DNA of 64,000 nt from Ancylomarina sp. 16SWW S1-10-2 (GTDB lineage Bacteria; Bacteroidota; Bacteroidia; Bacteroidales; Marinifilaceae): contig NZ_SADB01000006.1 of NCBI RefSeq assembly GCF_009669305.1, forward strand, positions 62,264 to 126,263, in the 5' to 3' direction. The translations under genes and the position numbers were made by a program. A model generated the notes under the pieces. That model made no database searches. It was not told the origin of the DNA and worked only from the letters and a program-made list of their open reading frames with translations. Below are positions 46,856 to 55,247 of this stretch, piece after piece; the stretch's first letter is position 1, and each line of letters opens with the position of its first letter.

Positions 46856-47539
46856 TTATAGTTTCAATGACAAATTAAGTTTTGTTTTATCGAATTGGTA
46901 AACTTTAATCGTTTGTGTATCCCAATAGGTTTTCTTTATAAATTTATTTAATGATTCAAATGTATCAGATTCAAACCCTCCATTTTTAGTATAAAATATT
47001 TCATCACGGTAATATACAGCGTGAATAGTTAAACCTATATCATTAACAAAAGCAAGTATAACATCATTCGGAATATTTTTTTTTAGATTTCTTCTGGGTT
47101 TTGTTGTAAATTCAGCAATTTTTATAAAAGAATTATTCAAAATTTTTTCTATTGATACTCTATCAATGGTTGTTGTTTCTCTAAAAATATTTTGTCTATA
47201 TGTTTCGCTGTTTTCAAAATATTTCTCAAGAGCGTACGAAAAACAATTTTGCATTGTTGACCTCTCTGTAAGAATAAAGCCTCTGGAAGCAAAATAGCCT
47301 TTGCGATTGTTTTTTTTTAATGAAGAAGTGTCAGTCCTTTCGTTTGAAACACTCAATCTTATAGTGTCACTTAACCACAGAACATTAATTATCATATTTT
47401 TATCAGTCATTTTAATCGTGTCCAAGGTCGTAGATTTGATATTAACTGGAAAAATAGTTGATAAATCCGTCTGGCAATAAACTTCAAGAAAAATAAAGTT
47501 AAGAAGTAATGTGATTATTAAATTTTTTAAAAATGTCAT
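46856..47539 (-). CDS. secreted hypothetical protein, cassette gene
   Basis: A 227-aa protein with a signal peptide (to about VYCQ, residue 23). I do not recognise the family. Two motifs stand out: NCFSYALEKYF near residue 98 and LTIHAVYYRDEIFYTKNGGFES near 172-193. A cysteine followed by A/L-rich helix, and later a histidine in a beta-hairpin before a YTKNG turn, are reminiscent of NlpC/P60- or papain-like cysteine hydrolases; this is only a pattern match. It stands alone between two attC-like sites. Confidence 0.65.
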   Translation of the reverse strand: MTFLKNLIITLLLNFIFLEVYCQTDLSTIFPVNIKSTTLDTIKMTDKNMIINVLWLSDTIRLSVSNERTDTSSLKKNNRKGYFASRGFILTERSTMQNCFSYALEKYFENSETYRQNIFRETTTIDRVSIEKILNNSFIKIAEFTTKPRRNLKKNIPNDVILAFVNDIGLTIHAVYYRDEIFYTKNGGFESDTFESLNKFIKKTYWDTQTIKVYQFDKTKLNLSLKL

Positions 47540-47558
47540 TTTAATCTGTATTTGTGCT

Positions 47559-47720
47559 ACGACTGATGTGTGGTTTTGTAGCGGACTTAAAAATGATAAT
47601 GTTCAAAATACGCAATGAGCCAAATTTGCTACCTTAAAAATAATAAATCGGCAGATTTGGCGGTACCCAACAAGAGTTACGATGCTTAAATTAATCGCTA
47701 TAAACTATACATTTTGTTGT
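47559..47720 (-). repeat. attC-like site D
   Basis: ACGAC (47559-47563) and GTTGT (47716-47720) bracket an imperfect 17-bp stem (47666-type notation avoided: arms 47566-47583 and 47696-47712) with one bulged base and three G-U pairs. The loop has an inner GCCAAATTTGC (47619-47629)/GCAGATTTGGC (47651-47661) hairpin. Confidence 0.6.
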
Positions 47721-47727
47721 GGTGTCT

Positions 47728-48669
47728 TTATTTATTCATTCTTGTAACAAATTCTTGAAAAGAAACACATCTATTTTTAGGTATTTTCTTAGCAATCCAG
47801 TTCTTACCAACTCCTTTATGATTTCCGGCTTCTTTTATTAATAATTCTTTCAATTGCACAGGGTCGTCTAAAAAATAATAAGTTAAAGGATTATCAATTG
47901 TTTCTGATTTAAGTTTAACTCCATTAATCCAACTTTTAACAATATTATCATCGTTTTTAAATCTTCTTAAATCTAGCTCAAAATTTTCAATCTGATTAGG
48001 AATCAGTGTCAATACACCTAGGATCTTTGATAAATACGCTATGCCTTCACCTTCTGGTTGATTTGCATCTCTCGTAAAATATGGGGCAAAATACAAAGGA
48101 GTTCCAAACGTTGGATCTCTACGATATATATTATGAGTTTTATATCTATCAAGTTCAACTGTATCTGACAGATCTTGAATTAGTATTTCTTTCAGTTCAT
48201 TCATTTTATAATTCTTTGAGACAAATCTTAAAAATTCAACAATCAATTCATTTTCAGTAAACTCTTTCTTATCATAAAGTTCTATTACATTTAACCAACT
48301 TGTATTTATAATTTCAATATTTTCTGCTACTTGTTTGTTAGAATCTCTTTCCTGTGTAATAAAACATAGTACTTTTTGGTTTACACTATTATCAAAACAA
48401 TTCAAATACTGAGTTCTTTGCTGTAGAACTCTGTTTTTTTTAACTTTTGCTTCAATAATAATATGATATTCGTTATTTAGCTGAATTTCAATATCTGTTC
48501 GTCCTTCTTCTCTCGAATATTCTATTTCAATTGATGTTTCTTTATAATTCTCCTCAGTGTCACGAATGTTAATATTTAGAAACTTCAAGAATTCATTTAA
48601 AGCCTTTCTTTCAGTACCTAGAATATATGCAAAAGCTTTTGATAGAGCTAATTCATTATTGCCTAACAA
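47728..48669 (-). CDS. PD-(D/E)XK nuclease-like cassette protein; start uncertain
   Basis: About 313 aa. EGRTDIEIQ followed by YHIIIEAKVK gives the D...ExK signature of the PD-(D/E)XK nuclease fold, and the N-terminal region (LLGNNELALSKAFAYIL) matches the PDDEXK_4-type proteins. The only start in the listed frame is TTG at 48669, inside that conserved region. The frame stays open a further 40 or so codons upstream, through the attC-like core, with no ATG, GTG or TTG. A rare start (ATT at 48687) or a shortened N-terminus is implied. Likely a restriction- or defence-type nuclease; not proven. Confidence 0.7.
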   Translation of the reverse strand: MLGNNELALSKAFAYILGTERKALNEFLKFLNINIRDTEENYKETSIEIEYSREEGRTDIEIQLNNEYHIIIEAKVKKNRVLQQRTQYLNCFDNSVNQKVLCFITQERDSNKQVAENIEIINTSWLNVIELYDKKEFTENELIVEFLRFVSKNYKMNELKEILIQDLSDTVELDRYKTHNIYRRDPTFGTPLYFAPYFTRDANQPEGEGIAYLSKILGVLTLIPNQIENFELDLRRFKNDDNIVKSWINGVKLKSETIDNPLTYYFLDDPVQLKELLIKEAGNHKGVGKNWIAKKIPKNRCVSFQEFVTRMNK

Positions 48670-48741
48670 ATCAAATAGCGATAAAATAGATTTTGAAGTT
48701 CCTGTTTTTTTATCTGCACAGTTTCTTGTTTTTAATGCACC

Positions 48742-48935
48742 ACAACGGTGAACTGGATGGATTGTAGGGCTTAGAAACGGATAATCTTTCTAAACGTCAC
48801 AGAGCCAAATCATAGATTTTACTGTGTAACTTTCAAATTCAAACACTGTCAAATCTATGATTTGGCGTGCTGCTAGAAACCATTAAAGTAGTGAAAAACA
48901 GCCGAAACGCCCTATTATCTATGCCAGATTGTTGT
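48742..48935 (-). repeat. attC-like site C
   Basis: ACAAC (48742-48746) and GTTGT (48931-48935) bracket an 18-bp stem (48753-48770 with 48909-48927) that has one extrahelical G (48923), one T-T mismatch and two G-U pairs. The loop carries a perfect 16-bp inner hairpin (48804-48819 with 48851-48866). Confidence 0.65.
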
Positions 48936-48944
48936 GTGCCGTTA

Positions 48945-50723
48945 TTACTCCTTTATTTTGTTTATTATCTCTTGTAAATCCGTTGTGTTACTTATCGTTA
49001 CTGCTGAAGATATCCATTCTTCTTTTGTCATTTCGTTAAAGATGCTCAAGTTATTCTTAGCTTTAAAGTTCATTCCTGTTGGAGTAAGAATATGTGTTTT
49101 TATCTCTTCTTTTATATCAGAGAAATCGTCTATTTGAAACTCGTCAGGCAGCTGAAAAGCATCACCTAAAACTCTTTGAATTGCATCTCTTGAGTAGTAA
49201 TTTTCTATTTCTCGTTTACGTAGAATCATAACTTTACCACCTAAGCCCTCTACTTTTCCAATAAGTTGTGATTTATTCGCTAGTTTGCTATCATAATCTA
49301 CAGCTCCTTTGTCTGAATCTAACACAACAATAAATCTCCTATTTATTTTTTGGCAAAGATGAGCATTAACGAAAAAATCTACTTGGTCACCACCGCAAGG
49401 AACAAAAAGAATATCTTCAGGTATTCCTCCAGTTATTTTGGACAAAACAATTTCCCAAAATTTAACATCTCCACTTCCCTCAACGAAAATTGCTTTTCGG
49501 TAATTATCATTTAGCAAGTTATAGTTAGGTTTTATTCCAAGTTCTTGGATAACGACGTCTAGAATTTCTTGATCATTCTCATAATTGTAATACTTAGAAA
49601 CTTCCTCTTCCTTTTTTACTACGACAATATTCGAATCTTTTGTCGAGCCAGCAAATACTGGAGAATGAGTTGTGAGAAAAAACTGACTATTATCAGCTAA
49701 TTCTACGATAGAGGATAATAAGTCTTGCTGCAATTCAGGATGTAGAAATGTTTCGGGTTCTTCAATTCCGAATATATGATGTTGTTTTGTGTTTTTTTGA
49801 GCCAGATATTCAAAGTAAGCAACCATTAAAAGTCTTTTAAATCCTGTGCCTTTATTTGAAATTGGTATATCATAATTGTCAGTCTTAAACTTTAAAGACA
49901 AATCAAACTTTACAAGGTTATTCCAGTTACAAACCGGAGATGTTTTTATTTTTTCTAATTCAGGAACATTTTTCTGCATTAAAGTTGTTATGGCAGAAAA
50001 TTCTGATTCTAGGTCAGCTTGAACATTTGTTTCTATTTGCTCAGTTAAAGCAGAATTGTTTTTTAAGGATTCTGTAGCAATTGGTTTGAATTGACTTTGA
50101 AACGACGTTGCACTTATATTTAAATCTTGTTCTGCATCAAATAATGAAAATACTGGTAGTTCAACAAATGTGTACTGTTTCTTTATGTTCTTTAAAAATT
50201 CAGTTGCATCATATTCTTTCTCAGTTCTTCCTAGTCCTAAAGTGTTTTCATTGATAAGGTCAATCTTAGAGAGATTAGTCACACCTCTTCCTGATCGTGA
50301 AAATTCAACGCCAAGAGAATTGCAAAAATCATTTATACTCGATTCTTTAATTCCCCAACAATTTGAGTATTCGGAACTATCGATATCATTGCATATATAG
50401 GTTAATGATTTTACTACTTTTCCTGCACTTGAGAATTCAAAAGTCTTTTTAAGGTGTACTTTTGATTCTGAATCTAATGCTAAAGGATTAACTTCTGATT
50501 TAGGAATAAATCTAATTGTGATTTCAGTTTTTTGACCTTCTTGTATTCCTTTATATACATCATTGCTGTCAAATTTTTCATTGAAGAATGTATTTAAGGC
50601 TTTTAAAATATTAGATTTCCCAGAATCATTCTTTCCGACAAAAGAATTGATATCACCAACTTTTAAGTTTTGCAAATCAACTATGCCTCTAAAGTTTTTT
50701 ATTGATATGTCGTATATTTTCAT
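48945..50723 (-). CDS. OLD-like AAA ATPase with TOPRIM domain, cassette gene
   Basis: From the ATG at 50723 (592 aa; a GTG at 50750 is less likely and overlaps the attC-like core). The ABC-type ATPase has IKNFRGI, Walker A GKNDSGKSNILKAL, and near 320-360 FGIEEPETFLHPELQQDLL with Walker B and FLTTHSPVF. A TOPRIM domain follows: FVEGSGDVKFWEI and RFIVVLDSDKGA. This is the layout of overcoming-lysogenisation-defect (OLD) nucleases, used in phage defence alone (class 1) or with a UvrD helicase in Gabija. No helicase adjoins it, so class 1 is favoured. Confidence 0.85.
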   Translation of the reverse strand: MKIYDISIKNFRGIVDLQNLKVGDINSFVGKNDSGKSNILKALNTFFNEKFDSNDVYKGIQEGQKTEITIRFIPKSEVNPLALDSESKVHLKKTFEFSSAGKVVKSLTYICNDIDSSEYSNCWGIKESSINDFCNSLGVEFSRSGRGVTNLSKIDLINENTLGLGRTEKEYDATEFLKNIKKQYTFVELPVFSLFDAEQDLNISATSFQSQFKPIATESLKNNSALTEQIETNVQADLESEFSAITTLMQKNVPELEKIKTSPVCNWNNLVKFDLSLKFKTDNYDIPISNKGTGFKRLLMVAYFEYLAQKNTKQHHIFGIEEPETFLHPELQQDLLSSIVELADNSQFFLTTHSPVFAGSTKDSNIVVVKKEEEVSKYYNYENDQEILDVVIQELGIKPNYNLLNDNYRKAIFVEGSGDVKFWEIVLSKITGGIPEDILFVPCGGDQVDFFVNAHLCQKINRRFIVVLDSDKGAVDYDSKLANKSQLIGKVEGLGGKVMILRKREIENYYSRDAIQRVLGDAFQLPDEFQIDDFSDIKEEIKTHILTPTGMNFKAKNNLSIFNEMTKEEWISSAVTISNTTDLQEIINKIKE

Positions 50724-50750
50724 TGATGAACGGTTTTTTTTTAATGACAC

Positions 50751-50942
50751 ACAACGTTCGTGTATATGAAAAGTAGCGCTGAAAATAAACGCTATCTATT
50801 CGGATTAAACACAAGCCGAATTTTTAAATTTTACTATTTAAATTATTTTAAGAAAATCGTCAAATTTAAAAATTTGGCGACTTACTAAAATGCCCGAACC
50901 TTTCTGTTAGTGATGACTCGCGCTATTTTTTATATACGTTGT
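50751..50942 (-). repeat. attC-like site B
   Basis: ACAAC (50751-50755) and GTTGT (50938-50942) bracket an uninterrupted 18-bp stem (50762-50779 with 50920-50937), with two G-U pairs and a 6-nt unpaired spacer on the left. The loop has a 17-bp inner hairpin (50815-50831 with 50862-50878). Confidence 0.7.
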
Positions 50943-50953
50943 TGGCAACAGTT

Positions 50954-51526
50954 TTATTTTATTTTTATTTCCTTAACTAATGAAGAAATAGGTATTGCAT
51001 AAACGTTTTCATTATTAAGTAAGAAAATCACATCTTTCGTTTTTCCGATTAATTTACCTGATTTAATTTCATTGTCTGATAATTTTATTAAAATATCATT
51101 CTGTTTACTTATTCTATCCTTTGTGTATTTTCCATAATAATCAGCTGACAGATATAAATAAAGGAAGAAACTTATTACAAAAAGAACGATTCTGTATGTT
51201 TTATACCAAGATTTTTTGTCACGCCCATAGTTTGCTTTCGAATAAGATTTCGGCCATTTATTTTTCCATAAAGTGTCCAATTTAATTAATACATAAACAA
51301 ATAAAATTGATGCTGTAGCAAATAATAGTATATAAAAATCAGAAAAAGGAGCAATCAGAAAGTCAAACACATCTGAATAATTAAATATGTTTATATCAAA
51401 TTCCGAATATTTTTGGTAATTAAAAAGCATACCTATTCCTACAGCAATAATGTAAAAAGTAGTTATAACTGTCTGTATTTCCTTTATGATTAATTCGTAA
51501 GTATCTTTTATTAAACCTTCTTTCAT
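50954..51526 (-). CDS. hypothetical membrane protein, cassette gene
   Basis: A 190-aa protein with three hydrophobic helices, about 18-35, 65-84 and 111-128. A cytoplasmic basic loop (KNKWPKSYSKANYGRDKKSW) lies between helices two and three, and a soluble beta-rich C-terminus includes GKTKDVIFLLNNENVYAIPI. I do not recognise a family. It is a single-gene unit between attC-like sites A and B. A membrane effector or immunity role is conceivable but unsupported. Confidence 0.65.
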   Translation of the reverse strand: MKEGLIKDTYELIIKEIQTVITTFYIIAVGIGMLFNYQKYSEFDINIFNYSDVFDFLIAPFSDFYILLFATASILFVYVLIKLDTLWKNKWPKSYSKANYGRDKKSWYKTYRIVLFVISFFLYLYLSADYYGKYTKDRISKQNDILIKLSDNEIKSGKLIGKTKDVIFLLNNENVYAIPISSLVKEIKIK

Positions 51527-51580
51527 TTATGTTTTTTAATCAAAGTAAATCAATCAGTTACGATGTTCGTTAAATTGTTA

Positions 51581-51708
51581 CCAACGGTTTGAATATGGTG
51601 AGTTTGGCTTTTCAACGCTCCAAATTTTCAATTTATTACTAGTTTTATTCCTTGCTATAATCTTCATGTTTAGTACTAACTGCCCAATACACTATATTTT
51701 TTTGTTGT
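51581..51708 (-). repeat. attC-like site A
   Basis: CCAAC (51581-51585) and GTTGT (51704-51708) bracket a 17-position stem (51592-51608 with 51682-51698) with 15 pairs, and a 6-nt spacer on the left as in sites B and C. Coding-strand inverse core GCACAAC, core GTTGGTA. Confidence 0.6.
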
Positions 51709-51742
51709 GCGTTTGTTTTTATTCTTATGTCAATTTAAACTA

Positions 51743-52396
51743 TCAAACTTTTGTGTGAAATTCATTATTTTTAACTTTATCAATTCGATTTTGAATTTTC
51801 CCTGCTGACCAAAATATAAAGTCAATTTTTTTCATTTCAGAAAGATTATTATCCTTAAATTTTCTATCAAATAATTCTATAGTTCCAGTCAAAAGTCTTT
51901 CTTTTTTAATTTCACTATATCCTTTTGATATTATATCAAATTGGTGTAAATATTTCTCCAATTTTTTTTCAAATTCAGGATTGTAAGGTCTTGAAAAACC
52001 AAACATTTTGGCTACTTCACTATCATAAATAGGCATAACATTATCAATCATATTAAACATTTTGGATGTAAATGAAAATTGCAATGTGTTTTGTCCTTTT
52101 CTATTTGGAAAATCAAATAATCGTTTCACATTTTTCTCAAAATCAAATTGTTTTTTATTTCTATTTTTTTCTAAAAGTTCAAAATATTCAGTTTTAAATT
52201 CTGGTGTTAACCCTGCATTGTCAAGTCTAAAAAAACTTCTGTACACAAATTGAAATAAGAAATTCTTAGTTATATCAGACTTTAAATATTCAGTTTTCAG
52301 AAAATTAAAAACATCTATACTTTCTTGGTCAATATTCCCAATTATTTCATTTGAGAATTCATTAATCCAATCTGCTATTTCATTAATTTCTTTCAT
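51743..52396 (-). CDS. hypothetical protein, first cassette gene
   Basis: From the ATG at 52396 (217 aa; an upstream start at 52447 would run into the attC-like core and is unlikely). The protein is soluble, helical and charged, with no signal peptide, and contains FDFPNRKGQNTLQFSFTSKM and NVMPIYDSEVAKMFGFSRPYN. I recognise no catalytic motif. It lies alone between site 0 and site A. Confidence 0.65.
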   Translation of the reverse strand: MKEINEIADWINEFSNEIIGNIDQESIDVFNFLKTEYLKSDITKNFLFQFVYRSFFRLDNAGLTPEFKTEYFELLEKNRNKKQFDFEKNVKRLFDFPNRKGQNTLQFSFTSKMFNMIDNVMPIYDSEVAKMFGFSRPYNPEFEKKLEKYLHQFDIISKGYSEIKKERLLTGTIELFDRKFKDNNLSEMKKIDFIFWSAGKIQNRIDKVKNNEFHTKV

Positions 52397-52445
52397 GTTA
52401 TTTTTTCGATTATTTCTCGTTTTTGCTGGTGCTCTGAAATGATGC

Positions 52446-52504
52446 ACAACTTGTTTATGTATTCACAAAACCTGTTATATATTTCCATATAAGGTATATG
52501 TTGT
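52446..52504 (-). repeat. attC-like site 0 (short), upstream end of the array
   Basis: ACAAC (52446-52450) and GTTGT (52500-52504) bracket a 59-nt site with a 6-nt spacer, an outer ATGTA/TATAT partial stem and an inner 8-bp CCT...TTATAT stem with a bulge. Coding-strand inverse core GTACAAC, core GTTGTGC. Confidence 0.5.
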
Positions 52505-52506
52505 AC

Positions 52507-52929
52507 AGATTTGTGTTAGTATATATCTAAATCGTTCAAGTGGGTTTCGAATGTTTTTAAAACTCTACATGCTCACCTGCGTGTCTATCTCTATTGTCTT
52601 TAACGACTTACATCCGAGTAATTTTCGAATAAATTTTAAGTCAGTTCCATTTCCCAATAAGTGAGTAGCATAGGTATATACTTTAACAATGTTATGTGAA
52701 TTTACTACTAATTTTACTTTTTAGCGAAGTTCTGTTAAATATTTATTTGAAAGTGTTTTCAATTAACTCTATTACTTTTTCTAATCAATTTAAGAATTTC
52801 GTTTTCTTTACTCTTTGCAAGATTTGCTCCTTAGTCTATTCGAAAAATGCCACCCGAATAATCAAGTGGCATTTAAAAATAACTCTCATTATAGTTATCT
52901 AACAAGTATTCCCAAAATCTCTTCTTTTG
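52507..52929. other. gene-free interval upstream of the array
   Basis: About 420 bp of AT-rich DNA between the first attC-like site and fbp. A plus-strand 68-codon frame (52696-52902) has no features. No attI-like site or integrase. It ends in the fbp terminator. Confidence 0.5.
52845..52874 (-). terminator. terminator of fbp
   Basis: A 9-bp perfect stem (52845-52853 with 52866-52874) is followed on the minus strand by five Ts, 56 bp after the fbp stop. Confidence 0.8.
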
Positions 52930-54930
52930 TTATAATATTTTAGTTTTCACAAGACCTTTTCGGAATGCTTCCAAAAGTCTGTTCAAATCTTTAATTTGTT
53001 GACGTATATTATTGCCTATGTAGGTATCGCCAACGCGAATTCGTGTTGTAGCGTGCTCAATCAGACTTCGTGTCGACACAATATCAACTTCATCGAGCAG
53101 AGCTCTTCTTTTTGACTCAAAAGAAGTATGTACAGCAAGAATTAGACTATATGAGTCATAAATCAAGGTATATCCAGCAATACCAGTTACTTTCTGATAG
53201 GGTTTAGACATACCTCCATCAATCACAAAGAGTTTTCCTTCTGCTTTTATAGGACTTTCACCCTCAGCTACTTTTACTGGAATATGTCCATTAATGATGT
53301 GAGAAACTTCAGGGTCGAGTCCAAATTCTTCTAAAATACGACAACAAGCATCCTTATCATCACGCAATTTATAGTACATATTACTTTCTTCATGATGTAC
53401 TTTCTTATCATCAATAAAATAACGCTCGAAAGTGGTCATTTTATCTTTACCAAAAAGAGGAGAATAAGCACCACTCCAAAGATACCACATGTAATCTCGA
53501 TCTTTACTCGTTATTTCGGGGTGTTCACGATTAAAATATGCACGACGGCAAATCAGATCGAATTGATCGCAAAGTGCCTTTCCTTTATAGGTTTTACCTT
53601 GTAAAACAAGCTCTTTTAACTCTCCATTATCGTCGAGAGGAATACAACCATGAAAAAGTAGATTTGAGTTATAGGAAAGATATGTCCCCCCCTTTGAAAA
53701 CAAGGTTTTAATATGATTCTGAAGCTTATCACAATACAAAAAGGAATAACGTAATTTCTCTGTTAACTCCTTCTCCTCCTTGGTCAATTTATACGGATTT
53801 TTAGGATCAATCGTAGGAAAAGCTTTGTCGTTCAATTCATATTCTTTACCCTCAATGGTAATTGTTCCTTTCTCGTAATTGATAAAATCGAGTAGTAATC
53901 GGTCTTCCATTTCCAATTCTGGATTTCGACGTATAATTTCTCCTGCTAATTTCATCTCAATCACCATAATGGCTTTATGCATCTTACTCGTTAATTGAAT
54001 CTGCGTAGAACCATAATTTTCTTTAGGTGTATTTTGGGGAATAAAAGATTTGCAAGAATCACCCTCATAGGCATTCATTGCAAAAGTCGCCAATGGCATT
54101 AGGTTAATTCCGTAAGCATCTTCCAAGGTATCCAAGTTGTTGTATCGGGCACTTAAACGAATTACAGCTGCAATACTAGAACGAATTCCTGTTGCTGCAG
54201 CCATCCACACAATGTCGTGGTTTCCCCATTGAATATCGACCGAATAATGATCGTGAATCAAATCCATCACCTTATCTGCAAAGGGTCCTCTATCGTAGAT
54301 ATCTCCAATAATATGCAATCGATCAATCAATAGTCGTTGTATAAATTTACTTATGGCCACAATAAATTGATTGGCCCTATCAACATCGATAATGGATTGA
54401 ATAATACAATCGAAATATTTTTCTTTTTTGGCATTAGGCTCATTCAGCAACTCATCAATAACATAGGCAAAATCGTGAGGCATTGCTTTTCTCACTTTCG
54501 ATTGTGTATATTTATCGGCCGATACACGAGCTACCGCTATCAAACGACGAAGCGTAATTCCAAACCACTGGTTTAAGTCCTCCTGCTCGTTTGTAATCAA
54601 TTTAAGCTTTTCCTCCGGATAGTAAATTAATATGGCCAAGCGGGTTTTCTCTTTCTCGCTAAGGATATGACCAAACACAACATCAATTTTCTTTCGTACC
54701 ATACCCGAAGCATTTCGCAACACATGACTAAAAGTTTCGTATTCGCCATGAATATCAGTCAAAAAGTGCTCCGTTCCTTTGGGCAAGTTAAGTATAGATT
54801 CGAGATTGATAATTTCGGTACAAGCCGCCTGAACATTAGGGAATTTTTCGGCGAGCAAATTTAAAAACCTCAATTCGTCTTCACTGTAATTGTTCTTTAA
54901 CAATTGGTCTTTCTCGTAGTTAGGAATCAT
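52930..54930 (-). CDS. fbp: fructose-1,6-bisphosphatase, class III
   Basis: A 666-aa class III FBPase, the large gluconeogenic enzyme of Firmicutes and Bacteroidota with a calcineurin-like metal site. Motifs are LTDIHGEYETFSHVL with D and H ligands, IGDIYDRGP, QWGNHDIVWMAAA and, near the C-terminus, INGHIPVK with a final ligand. It removes the 1-phosphate from fructose-1,6-bisphosphate. Length is normal (about 640-670). It starts 317 bp from the divergent DUF296 gene. Confidence 0.95.
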   Translation of the reverse strand: MIPNYEKDQLLKNNYSEDELRFLNLLAEKFPNVQAACTEIINLESILNLPKGTEHFLTDIHGEYETFSHVLRNASGMVRKKIDVVFGHILSEKEKTRLAILIYYPEEKLKLITNEQEDLNQWFGITLRRLIAVARVSADKYTQSKVRKAMPHDFAYVIDELLNEPNAKKEKYFDCIIQSIIDVDRANQFIVAISKFIQRLLIDRLHIIGDIYDRGPFADKVMDLIHDHYSVDIQWGNHDIVWMAAATGIRSSIAAVIRLSARYNNLDTLEDAYGINLMPLATFAMNAYEGDSCKSFIPQNTPKENYGSTQIQLTSKMHKAIMVIEMKLAGEIIRRNPELEMEDRLLLDFINYEKGTITIEGKEYELNDKAFPTIDPKNPYKLTKEEKELTEKLRYSFLYCDKLQNHIKTLFSKGGTYLSYNSNLLFHGCIPLDDNGELKELVLQGKTYKGKALCDQFDLICRRAYFNREHPEITSKDRDYMWYLWSGAYSPLFGKDKMTTFERYFIDDKKVHHEESNMYYKLRDDKDACCRILEEFGLDPEVSHIINGHIPVKVAEGESPIKAEGKLFVIDGGMSKPYQKVTGIAGYTLIYDSYSLILAVHTSFESKRRALLDEVDIVSTRSLIEHATTRIRVGDTYIGNNIRQQIKDLNRLLEAFRKGLVKTKIL

Positions 54931-55247
54931 TTATCTTAGTTTCTGTTTGTTGTAAAAACTCATTTTGTTGTTTAAGTATTACAAATATAGCACAACTATT
55001 AATCACCTTTAGCTTTATTATGCAAGGAAAAACTCACGGCTTTAATTCAGTAAAGCAATATTTTGGTAATAGAATCCTCAAGTTAAAAAGACAATAGCTC
55101 TCGTCCAAAAAAAATGTCATCTAGGCTCAATTTTCAAATAGAACAGTTACCAATGAACTGATGTGAATTCTCCCATAAAACTTTATATCCGCTGTTAAGT
55201 CTAAAAGTTATATATTTTATAACTTTACGGGTCTAAAAAATTCACCT
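54931..55247. other. divergent intergenic region fbp/DUF296
   Basis: A 317-bp gap holding the two promoters. Near the right gene there is a 9-bp inverted repeat (55204-55212 with 55218-55226), one arm of which overlaps a -7-like TAACTTTA (55220-55227). Confidence 0.5.

Larger units (their letters stand above)
46791..52504 (-). mobile_element. integron-like gene-cassette array without integrase
   Basis: Five unrelated single-gene units, all on the minus strand, separated by six structured sites (46791-46841, 47559-47720, 48742-48935, 50751-50942, 51581-51708, 52446-52504). In coding orientation each site starts with an invariant ACAAC and ends with GTTGTG or a near variant, the polarity of integron attC sites. 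No integrase or attI is visible. This is inferred from repeated architecture; the core differs from canonical GTTRRRY at position 5. HigBA lies just beyond the last site and may be a further cassette. Confidence 0.65.

Noticed and set aside
46791-52504. Canonical attC sites with GTTRRRY cores
   Set aside because: The cores are GTTGTG-like and break the R at position 5, so I describe the sites as attC-like only.
52696-52902. Plus-strand frame of 68 codons next to the array
   Set aside because: No domain; overlaps the fbp terminator region; low-complexity hydrophobic composition.
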